From: Fervidifonticultor_A octavus_A
Lineage (GTDB): Bacteria > Sysuimicrobiota > Sysuimicrobiia > Sysuimicrobiales > Humicultoraceae
Direction: 5' to 3'
Assembly (NCBI GenBank): GCA_031459655.1
Contig: JAVKID010000120.1
Span: 1 to 7,046 of the forward strand
Length of the DNA stretch: 7,046 nucleotides
In this document: positions 1-5,897 of the stretch, piece by piece
Position numbering within the stretch: the stretch's first letter is position 1
Layout of the letters: every line of letters starts with the position of its first letter
Made by a program: the position numbers and the translations under genes
The notes under the pieces: model-generated
What the model was told of the DNA's origin: nothing
What the model saw: the letters and a program-made list of their open reading frames with translations, nothing else
Database searches by the model: none

Positions 1-843
1 GTCGCGCGCGATCCGGCCACCGGCGAGGTCGGCGTCGCAGTCGCCAGCAAGTTCCTGGCCGTCGGCGCCGTGGTCCCGTGGGCGCGGGCGGCCGTCGGTG
101 CGATCGCCACCCAGGCCTGGGCCAACCTGTCGTTCGGACCGGACGGGCTGGCGCTGCTCGAACAGGGACTGCCGGCCCCAGAGGTCCTCCGCCGGCTGAC
201 GGAAGGCGACGAGGGGCGGGACCACCGCCAGGTGGGCGTGGTGGACGCAGCAGGCCGGGCCGCGGCGTGGACCGGCCGCGAGTGCATGCCCTGGGCCGGG
301 CACACCTCCGGTGACGGCTACACGTGCCAGGGGAACATCCTGGTCGGCGAGGCGGTCGTCCGCACGATGGCCGAGGCGTTCGAGGACACCGCCGGCCCCC
401 TGCCCGAGCGCCTGGTGGCTGCGCTGGCCGCGGGACAGGCGGCAGGCGGCGACAGCCGCGGCCAGCAGTCCGCCGCCCTCTATGTGGCCAAGGAACAGGG
501 ATCCTACGGCGGCACCCTCGACCGCTACGTGGACCTGCGGGTGGACGACCATCCCGCCCCGGTGGACGAACTGCGCCGCCTGCTGGACCTGCACCGCCTC
601 TACTTCGGACCGACGAACGCCGCCAACCTGACGCGCCTGGCGGGCAACGTGGCCCGCATGGTTCAACAGATGCTGGCGAAGGCGGGCTTCTACCAGGGTC
701 CGATCGACGGCGTCTACGGCCCGCGGACCAAAGACGCCTTCCGCCGCTGGTGCAGCGTCGAGAACTTCGAAGAGCGCTGGCGCGAGGACGATCTGGTCGA
801 CCGGGAGGTGCTCGCCTACATGAGGAGGCGCTATGGATCGTAG
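1..843 (+). CDS. DUF1028 (Ntn-hydrolase-like) protein with C-terminal peptidoglycan-binding domain, 5' partial
   Basis: The reading frame is open from base 1 and stops at TAG 841-843, giving 280 visible residues. The first visible residues (VARDPATGEVGVAVASKF) match the near-N-terminal signature of DUF1028 proteins, so probably only a handful of residues are missing. The GTG at base 70 lies inside this motif and is not the start. Further family landmarks are the ATQAWAN stretch, RQVGVVD, GHTSGDGYTCQGN, AAGGDSRGQQSAAL and the DLRVDDHPAPVDELRRLL block. DUF1028 is grouped with the Ntn-hydrolase fold; the activity of most members is unknown, and the N-terminal nucleophile expected in such a fold would lie just outside the window. 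From about base 645 the C-terminus resembles the putative peptidoglycan-binding domain known from this family, with GFYQGPIDGVYGPRTKDAFRRW. Its stop codon lies inside the next gene, so the two are probably co-translated. The family call is firm; amide or peptide hydrolysis is inference. Confidence 0.9.
   Translation, partial: VARDPATGEVGVAVASKFLAVGAVVPWARAAVGAIATQAWANLSFGPDGLALLEQGLPAPEVLRRLTEGDEGRDHRQVGVVDAAGRAAAWTGRECMPWAGHTSGDGYTCQGNILVGEAVVRTMAEAFEDTAGPLPERLVAALAAGQAAGGDSRGQQSAALYVAKEQGSYGGTLDRYVDLRVDDHPAPVDELRRLLDLHRLYFGPTNAANLTRLAGNVARMVQQMLAKAGFYQGPIDGVYGPRTKDAFRRWCSVENFEERWREDDLVDREVLAYMRRRYGS
823..828 (+). promoter_or_regulatory. Shine-Dalgarno site for the dehydratase gene
   Basis: A perfect AGGAGG lies 4 bases before the ATG at 833 and inside the last codons of the upstream gene. 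The spacing is slightly short, but the match is the best ribosome-binding site in the window. It supports the overlapping start of the dehydratase. Confidence 0.7.
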
Positions 844-1855
844 CGCCTGGCCGCCGTCGTCCTGGCCGCCGTCGTCCTGGCCGCGGTTCGAGGACGTCTT
901 AGACGCGCGCCGCACCATCGCGCCGTACCTGCGGCCGACGCCGGTGGTCACCTCTCCGGCCCTCGACCGCCTGCTGGGCTGCCGCGCCTTCGTCAAGTGC
1001 GAGAACACCAATCCCACCCGGGCGTTCAAGGTCCGCGGCGGCATCAACCTGATCTCCCGTCTCTCGCCAGGCGAACGCGCCCGCGGGGTCATCACCGCCT
1101 CCACCGGCAACCACGGGCAGTCCATCGCCTATGCGGCCGCGCTCTTCGGCGTCCGGGCGATCATCGGCGTCCCCCGGAACGCCAACCCCGTCAAACTCCA
1201 GGCCATGCGCGATTTCGGGGCCGAGATCGTCGAGGTGGGTCGCGATTTCGACGACGCCCGCGGGTGGGTGGAGCGTACGGCCGAAACCGAGGGCTACCGC
1301 TACGTCCACTCGGGCAACGAGCCCTCTCTGATCGCCGGGGTGGCCACCTCCAGCCTGGAGCTCATCGAGACGGTCCCCGACCTGGACGTGATCATCGTCC
1401 CGGTCGGCGGCGGATCGGGCGCCTGCGGGCACACCATCGCGGCCAAGGTGGTCAACCCGCGCATCCAGATCATCGGCGTGCAGGCCGCCGGCGCTCCCGC
1501 GGTCTACCATTCCTGGAAGGAAGGGCGGTGGGCCACCTTCGAGACCCTGAGGACCCGGGCGGAGGGTCTGGCCACCCGCGCGCCGTTCGCGCTGACCCTG
1601 GCCATGATGCGGGAGCGGCTGGACGACCTGGTCCTGGTCACCGACGAGGAGATGGAGGAAGGGATACGCGTCCTCCTCGAAACTACGGGACAGGTTGCCG
1701 AACTAGCCGGCGCGGCGGCCGCAGCCGCGGCGCGGCGGCTGCGGGACCGCATCGCCGGCCGCAACGTCGGGCTGATCCTCAGTGGCGGGAACATCACCAT
1801 GGAAGCGCTGCGCGCAATCCTGGCAGGCGGACAGGCGGCGCGGGCACCCACCTGA
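833..1855 (+). CDS. PLP-dependent threonine/serine dehydratase-like enzyme
   Basis: This 340-residue protein belongs to the fold-type II PLP enzymes (tryptophan synthase beta / threonine dehydratase superfamily). Members of the dehydratase branch convert threonine, serine or hydroxylated analogues to a 2-oxo acid and ammonia. Visible motifs are the PLP-lysine block AFKVRGG (K66), STGNHGQS (residues 90-97) that holds the substrate carboxylate, a glycine-rich phosphate loop VGGGSGACG (191-199), and SGGN (317-320), where the serine contacts the pyridine nitrogen. There is no C-terminal ACT regulatory domain, and the length fits the short catabolic-type enzymes. Two motifs differ from the common form: Ala replaces the usual Ser before Phe-Lys, and Ser sits in the glycine loop. 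The substrate may therefore not be plain threonine; 3-hydroxyaspartate- or EutB-like activity is possible. ATG 833 overlaps the upstream gene by 11 bases, and no in-frame ATG or GTG follows before the conserved domain. Residues 6-16 come from a short tandem DNA repeat. Confidence 0.9.
   Translation: MDRSAWPPSSWPPSSWPRFEDVLDARRTIAPYLRPTPVVTSPALDRLLGCRAFVKCENTNPTRAFKVRGGINLISRLSPGERARGVITASTGNHGQSIAYAAALFGVRAIIGVPRNANPVKLQAMRDFGAEIVEVGRDFDDARGWVERTAETEGYRYVHSGNEPSLIAGVATSSLELIETVPDLDVIIVPVGGGSGACGHTIAAKVVNPRIQIIGVQAAGAPAVYHSWKEGRWATFETLRTRAEGLATRAPFALTLAMMRERLDDLVLVTDEEMEEGIRVLLETTGQVAELAGAAAAAAARRLRDRIAGRNVGLILSGGNITMEALRAILAGGQAARAPT
847..884 (+). repeat. 15-bp in-frame tandem repeat, about 2.5 copies
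   Basis: The unit CCTGGCCGCCGTCGT occurs at 847-861 and 862-876 without mismatch. A partial third copy runs 877-884. Since 15 is a multiple of three, the repeat keeps the frame and adds Trp-Pro-Pro-Ser-Ser units near the N-terminus of the dehydratase, ahead of its conserved domain. It looks like slippage or local duplication in a tolerant N-terminal tail. Confidence 0.85.
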
Positions 1856-1907
1856 CCTCTCATGCCGTGTTCCAATGCCTCCGGTGCAGGAAAGGAGCGG
1901 TGATGAG

Positions 1908-2882
1908 GTGACGAAACGTGAACGGGTGTATGCCGCGATCGACGGCGCCCAGGTGGATCGCCCGCCCGTGGCGCTGTGGCGGCACTTCCCGCAGGCCGAC
2001 CAGCGCGCCGAGACGCTGGCCGAGGCCCACGTGGCGTTCTACAAGACCTACGACTGGGACTTTCTGAAGATCACGCCGGCCAGCGGCTACTACGGCGATG
2101 ACTGGGGGCTGCGCTCCACCTACAAGCCCAACCGGGAGGGCGTCCGGCACTACACCGATCGGCCGATCAAGAAGGAGACCGACTGGCCCAAACTCAAGCG
2201 GATCGACGTCACCACGGGCGCGCACGGACGCGAGTTGAAGACGATCCGCCTGCTGCGCAAGTCGCTGCCGGACGACCTGCTCCTGGCCACGATCTTCAGC
2301 CCGCTCACCATCGCTCGCACCCTGGCCGGCGAGACCGCGCTGCTGCGCTACCTGCGAGACTCCGTGGACGAGACCCACGAGGGCCTGGACATCATCTCGG
2401 AGGCCACGGCCAAGTTCGCCGAGGAATGCCTGGCCGCAGGCGCAGACGGGCTGTTCTTCGCCACCCAGTGCGCGTCCACGGCGTACATGACCATCGAGGA
2501 GTACGAGGAGTTCGCCCGGCCCTACGACCTGCGGGTGCTGGACGCGGCCCGGCACGCGGAGATCATCCTGCTCCACATTCACGGCGAGCGCATCATGTTC
2601 GAGCAGCTCACCGACTACCCGGTCCAGATCATCAACTGGCACGACCGGCGCACGGATCCCTCCCTGAAGGAGGCGCGGAAACTGTTCTCGGGCACCCTGG
2701 CCGGCGGCGTGGACGCCATGGACACCATCGGGAAGGGCACCCCCGAGCAGGTGGTCGCCGAGGTCAGGGACGCTGTCGCCCAGGTCGGCGTCAACAAGTT
2801 CATCGTCTCGGCCGGGTGCGTGATTCCCATCGACGCGCCCGAGGAGAACGTGCGTGCGGTGAGACGGGCGGTGGAAGACTAG
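1908..2882 (+). CDS. Uroporphyrinogen decarboxylase (URO-D) superfamily protein, not typical HemE
   Basis: From GTG 1908 this is a 324-residue soluble protein of the URO-D superfamily, which includes HemE and the cobamide- or coenzyme M-dependent methyltransferases of the MtaA/MtbA type. The start TKRERVYAAIDGAQVDRPPVALWRHF is the usual opening of environmental URO-D-like proteins. The arginine-rich N-terminal substrate loop of HemE is not visible, so haem synthesis is unlikely. Other landmarks are FSPLTIARTLAG (130-141), AGADGLFFATQ (177-187), LLHIHGE (221-227) and SAGCVIPIDAPEENVRA (301-317). The last two align with the zinc-ligand region of the methyltransferases, with H223, H225 and C304 as candidate metal ligands. 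An AGGAG at 1893-1897 lies 10 bases before GTG 1908. An in-frame ATG at 1875 would add 11 residues but has no ribosome-binding site. It sits between the dehydratase and the importer. Methyl transfer or a decarboxylation-type role is inference. Confidence 0.85.
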   Translation: MTKRERVYAAIDGAQVDRPPVALWRHFPQADQRAETLAEAHVAFYKTYDWDFLKITPASGYYGDDWGLRSTYKPNREGVRHYTDRPIKKETDWPKLKRIDVTTGAHGRELKTIRLLRKSLPDDLLLATIFSPLTIARTLAGETALLRYLRDSVDETHEGLDIISEATAKFAEECLAAGADGLFFATQCASTAYMTIEEYEEFARPYDLRVLDAARHAEIILLHIHGERIMFEQLTDYPVQIINWHDRRTDPSLKEARKLFSGTLAGGVDAMDTIGKGTPEQVVAEVRDAVAQVGVNKFIVSAGCVIPIDAPEENVRAVRRAVED

Positions 2883-2947
2883 GCCGGGGCGACCACGGGC
2901 TTCTGCGGCTATCCTCCGATTGTCTCTCAGCACTCAACGACCTGAGC

Positions 2948-2972
2948 CCGTGCCGACCGGCCATCAGCACGG
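2948..2972 (+). repeat. Inverted repeat, 6-bp stem
   Basis: CCGTGC at 2948-2953 is perfectly complementary to GCACGG at 2967-2972 across a 13-base loop. It ends one base before the next inverted repeat. The left arm can alternatively pair with CACGGGC at 2894-2900 through GCCCGTG at 2946-2952. It could be an operator or part of a folded leader RNA, or chance in GC-rich DNA. Confidence 0.4.
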
Positions 2973-2973
2973 A

Positions 2974-2998
2974 GCTGTGGTTCCCCAAGAACCACGGC
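2974..2998 (+). repeat. Inverted repeat, 10-bp stem with one G-U pair
   Basis: GCTGTGGTTC at 2974-2983 pairs with GAACCACGGC at 2989-2998 around the 5-base loop CCCAA, with one T-G wobble. No T-run follows, so it is not a classical intrinsic terminator. Its position about 90 bases before the substrate-binding protein start suits an operator or a 5' leader hairpin. Confidence 0.5.
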
Positions 2999-3088
2999 GG
3001 GAGGAATTCGCTGTCAAGGCGTGAAGAAGAGCGTCATCGCGCAGTGCTGTGTTGCATGAGGGAGGAAGGCAGCCTTAACACGGGGGTG

Positions 3089-4612
3089 ATGGAGGTGACA
3101 CGAGCACTGCTCGCTGCAGCACTGGTGGTGGCGCTGGCCGGCGGGCTGGCCTCGGCCCAGACGCCGCGGCGGGGAGGCATCCTCCGGGTCGGACTCGGGG
3201 AGGATCCGCCGAACATGGACCCTCATCAGTCCACCGCCGCCGTCGACCGCCAGGTCTTCCAAAACCTGTACGATAAGCTGGTGGATATCAATCAGGATCT
3301 GGAGATCGTCCCGATGCTGGCCACGTCGTGGGCGATCACCAACAACGGCCGCACCTACACATTCAAACTCCGGCCCAATGTCGTCTTCCACGATGGCACG
3401 CCGTTCAACGCGGATGCGGTGAAGTACAACTTCGAGCGGATGCTGGACCGGGCCTTCGGCTCGCCGCGGCGCAGTGAGGTGGCGCTGGTCGAACGGGTGA
3501 CCGTGGTGGATCCGCTGACAGTGCAGATCGACCTGGAGAAACCGTTCAGCCCGTTCCTGTCCGTCCTCAGCGACCGCGCCGGCATGATGGTCTCGCCGAC
3601 GGCCGCGCGGCGGCTGGGCCGTGACTTCGCCCGCGAGCCAGTCGGCAGCGGTCCGTACCGGTTCGTCGAGAAGCGACCCCTTGATCGGGTCGTCCTCGAG
3701 CGGTTCGATCGGCACTGGGACAGGAACGCGGGCTTCGTGGACCGCATCGTCTACCGGACAATCACCGACGAGCAGGCGCTGCTGGCAAATCTGAAAGCAG
3801 GGGAACTCGACATCATCGACCGACTCGCCCCCACCGACGTCCCACCGCTCCGGACGGAGACGGTCGTCAGGCTGCTGGAGCGGGAAGGGCTCGGGTACCA
3901 GGGGATCTGGATCAACACGACCGCGCCGCCGTTCAACGTCAAGGCGCTCCGGCAGGCCTTCAACGCCGCCATTGATCGCAGGACGCTGGCGCGGGTGGTG
4001 TTCGGAGAGACGGTGACGCCGGCCAACGGTCCCTTCCCTCCAGGGCTCCTGGGGTCGGACGCGGGTCCGAACGGTCGCATTCCGGAGCGGAATCTGGACC
4101 TGGCGCGGGCGAAGTTGCGCGAAGGCGGGCAGCCCAGCGGGTTTGCGTTCACGCTGCGAGTGACTCCAGGGCGCGTGCAGCAACAGATCGGCCAGGTGAT
4201 CCAGTCCATGGTCGGCGAGGCCGGGATCCGCGCCAGTATCGAGATCGTGGAGTTCGGGACCATCCTGAGCCAGTTGAACACCCGGAGGTACGAGGCGATC
4301 CGCATCGGCTGGAGCGGCCGGCCAGATCCCGACGGCAACATCTACTCCATGCAGGTCACCGATGGAGGGTTGAACTACAGCGGCTACTCGAACCCCCGTG
4401 TGGACACCCTGCTGGACGCCTCCCGCATCCTCACCAACCCCGAGCACCGCAAGCGAGCCTACGCGGAGATTCTGGCGATCCTCAACGAGGATCTCCCGTT
4501 CCTCTACCTCTGGTGGCCCAAGGAGTACAAGGTCGCAAGTCGCAAGCTGCAGGGATTCGTCCATATCTCGGACGGCATGATGCGGTTCCGCTCTGTGTGG
4601 CTGAACCCATAG
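3089..4612 (+). CDS. ABC transporter substrate-binding protein, family 5 (peptide/nickel/opine type)
   Basis: This 507-residue exported protein would capture the substrate outside the membrane and deliver it to the permeases encoded downstream. Residues 1-23 form a signal peptide: short charged start, hydrophobic core LLAAALVVALAGGLA and an ASA|QT cleavage site. There is no lipobox cysteine, so it is not a predicted lipoprotein. The mature start RRGGILRVGLGEDPPNMDPH and the block LATSWAITNNGRTYTFKLRPNVVFHDGTPFNADAVKYNFERM (residues 78-119) are the signature of SBP_bac_5 proteins. Also typical are GSGPYRFVE (187-194), FNAAIDRRTL (291-300) and the ending LPFLYLWWPKEY. The length is normal for the family. 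The start is uncertain: in-frame GTG 3086, ATG 3089 and GTG 3095 are clustered, and ATG 3056 is also possible. I chose ATG 3089 because it gives a well-shaped signal peptide. The family does not reveal the ligand; peptides, sugars or other solutes are possible. Confidence 0.92.
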   Translation: MEVTRALLAAALVVALAGGLASAQTPRRGGILRVGLGEDPPNMDPHQSTAAVDRQVFQNLYDKLVDINQDLEIVPMLATSWAITNNGRTYTFKLRPNVVFHDGTPFNADAVKYNFERMLDRAFGSPRRSEVALVERVTVVDPLTVQIDLEKPFSPFLSVLSDRAGMMVSPTAARRLGRDFAREPVGSGPYRFVEKRPLDRVVLERFDRHWDRNAGFVDRIVYRTITDEQALLANLKAGELDIIDRLAPTDVPPLRTETVVRLLEREGLGYQGIWINTTAPPFNVKALRQAFNAAIDRRTLARVVFGETVTPANGPFPPGLLGSDAGPNGRIPERNLDLARAKLREGGQPSGFAFTLRVTPGRVQQQIGQVIQSMVGEAGIRASIEIVEFGTILSQLNTRRYEAIRIGWSGRPDPDGNIYSMQVTDGGLNYSGYSNPRVDTLLDASRILTNPEHRKRAYAEILAILNEDLPFLYLWWPKEYKVASRKLQGFVHISDGMMRFRSVWLNP

Positions 4613-4625
4613 GACCGCTGGGGCC

Positions 4626-4651
4626 GGGGGGACGGCGGGCGCCGTCCCCCC
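4626..4651 (+). repeat. Strong intercistronic hairpin (11-bp perfect stem)
   Basis: GGGGGGACGGC at 4626-4636 is the exact reverse complement of GCCGTCCCCCC at 4641-4651, with a 4-base GGGC loop. It lies between the binding-protein stop and the next start, which has GAGGGGG just after the stem. No T-run follows. Such hairpins between a binding-protein gene and permease genes can protect the upstream message or lower downstream expression, so the binding protein is made in excess. That role is inferred from position. Confidence 0.75.
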
Positions 4652-4661
4652 GAGGGGGTCC

Positions 4662-4943
4662 ATGGCTCGATCCATCGCTCAGGTCCTTGCGCTGGTCATC
4701 TTCGTCTTGCTGGCGGCCAGTATGATCGTGTTTGCCCTGATCAATCTCCCCCCCGGCGATCCCGCCCAGGAACTGCTGGGCCATGCCCCCTGGGTCGAGG
4801 ACGCCCGGGCGATCAACGAAGCCCTCAAAGACCGGCCGGTCGTGACCCGCTACGTCCTCTGGCTCGCGAGGCTGACCCAACGGGTCGGTGGGCGCGCCCG
4901 GAGCGGCACGGAGTGGGCGATGCCCTTGGGGCCTGACGCATGA
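4662..4943 (+). pseudogene. Truncated DppB-like permease copy (N-terminal remnant, possible leader ORF)
   Basis: This 93-codon frame aligns with the first 72 residues of the complete permease that follows it. Residues 21-35 MIVFALINLPPGDPA match VIVFALINLIPGDPA at the same residue numbers, and DRPVVTRYVLWLARL (57-71) matches DRPLAVRYGLWLGRL one residue later. It keeps the first membrane segment (about residues 8-29) and then ends in an unrelated tail of 22 residues, without the GDLGRS motif or the other five membrane segments. It cannot be a working permease. It is probably what remains of a tandem duplicate after deletion of its body. The frame is intact, GAGGGGG lies 4 bases before the ATG, and its TGA overlaps the next ATG as ATGA. 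It may therefore survive as a leader that couples translation to the real permease, or as a small membrane protein. Confidence 0.65.
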
Positions 4944-5896
4944 CCCGTTACATCGTGCATCGTCTCCTGCTGACGATTCCAGTCCTGTTCCTGGTCACCG
5001 TGATCGTCTTTGCGCTGATCAACCTCATTCCCGGGGACCCGGCGCTGGTCATGGCCGGGACCGAAGCGGGCAAGGAAGCCGTCGAAGCCCTGCGCCAGCA
5101 GATGGGGCTCGACCGCCCGCTCGCAGTCCGCTACGGCCTCTGGCTGGGACGGCTCGTCCGTGGGGATCTGGGGAGATCGGTGCGCGACCGACGTCCGGTG
5201 CTGGACGTGCTGCTGCTGAAACTGCCGGTGACCGTCCAACTCGCGGTGCTTGCCCTGGCCGTGGCCTGGGCGATCGCCATCCCCGCGGGGGTCCTGGCGG
5301 CCTGGAGGCGCCACTCGGCCATCGACTATGCCGCCACCACCGTCGCCTTGGCCGGCATCTCCATCCCGAACTTCTGGCTGGGGATCATGCTGATCTACCT
5401 GTTCGCCGTGAACCTGCGCTGGCTGCCGCCGTCGGGCTACGTCGAACCCTGGCTCGATCCCGCGGGCAACATCAAGAGGATGATCCTGCCGGCCACGGTG
5501 CTGGGAACGGCGCTGGCGGCCCTGGTCATGCGCCTGCTGCGCTCCAGCCTGCTGGAAGTCATGGGGACCGAATACATCCGCACCGCCCACGCCAAGGGCC
5601 TGGCGGAGCGGTTCGTGCTGCTCCGGCACGCCCTGAAGAACGCCATGATCCCCGTCGTGACCGTCATGGGGCTGCAGTTGGGCGGGTTGCTGGGCGGGGC
5701 GGTCATCACCGAGACGATCTTCGCGGTGCCGGGGGTCGGCCGGCTGGCCGTCGAGTCCATCCTGACGCGCGACTACCCCATGGTCCAGGGCGTGGTGCTG
5801 TTCAGCGCCGTCGCCATCGTGTTCGTGAACTTCACCGTCGACGTGATCTACTCGCTCCTCGATCCCCGCATCCGCCTGGTGGAGGAACAGTCGTAG
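4940..5896 (+). CDS. ABC transporter permease, DppB/OppB-like
   Basis: This is a complete 318-residue inner-membrane permease of the binding-protein-dependent transport family, one of two subunits that form the channel of a peptide-type importer. It opens with MTRYIVHRLLLTIPVLFLVTVIVFALINLIPGDPA, the conserved first membrane segment of DppB-like proteins. GDLGRS (75-80), membrane segments near 97-120, 130-158, 182-204, 236-258 and 283-305, and the cytoplasmic EAA loop follow. The loop is EYIRTAHAKGLAERFVLLRHALKNAMIP (211-238, G220), where the ATPase docks. FAVPGVGRL and the ending YSLLDPRIR are also standard. The ATG overlaps the stop of the upstream remnant (ATGA). Only a weak GGGG lies 8 bases before it, so translation may depend on coupling to the remnant. 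Confidence 0.95.
   Translation: MTRYIVHRLLLTIPVLFLVTVIVFALINLIPGDPALVMAGTEAGKEAVEALRQQMGLDRPLAVRYGLWLGRLVRGDLGRSVRDRRPVLDVLLLKLPVTVQLAVLALAVAWAIAIPAGVLAAWRRHSAIDYAATTVALAGISIPNFWLGIMLIYLFAVNLRWLPPSGYVEPWLDPAGNIKRMILPATVLGTALAALVMRLLRSSLLEVMGTEYIRTAHAKGLAERFVLLRHALKNAMIPVVTVMGLQLGGLLGGAVITETIFAVPGVGRLAVESILTRDYPMVQGVVLFSAVAIVFVNFTVDVIYSLLDPRIRLVEEQS
5880..5886 (+). promoter_or_regulatory. Ribosome-binding site for the DppC-like gene
   Basis: TGGAGGA lies in the last codons of the DppB-like gene, 11 bases before ATG 5898. It supports that start over the in-frame ATG at 5904, which would be even farther away. Confidence 0.5.
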
Positions 5897-5897
5897 C

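Larger units (their letters stand above)
2883..3088 (+). other. 206-bp intergenic leader before the binding-protein gene
   Basis: This is the only sizeable gap between plus-strand genes, so a promoter for the importer operon may lie here. I cannot point to a convincing -35/-10 pair. The stretch holds two adjacent inverted repeats (2948-2972 and 2974-2998). It also has a purine-rich GAGGGAGGAAGG at 3058-3069, which is too far from the likely starts at 3086-3095 to be an obvious ribosome-binding site. There is no T-run terminator after the upstream gene. Confidence 0.5.

Noticed and set aside
1782..1907. Upstream extension of the URO-D-like frame into the dehydratase gene
   Set aside because: The added residues do not resemble the family, and GTG 1908 has both a ribosome-binding site and the typical N-terminal sequence.
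1860..2933. 357-codon open frame on the minus strand
   Set aside because: It mirrors the URO-D-like gene and shows no family motif.
2426..3088. Upstream extension of the binding-protein frame
   Set aside because: The open frame overlaps the URO-D-like gene in another frame and would place a clear signal peptide in the middle of a protein.
4626..4651. Hairpin read as an intrinsic terminator
   Set aside because: No T-run follows the stem, and the genes after it belong to the same transporter.
3014..4675. 553-codon open frame on the minus strand
   Set aside because: It lies wholly opposite the binding-protein gene, has no recognisable domain, and is an expected by-product of GC-rich codon use.
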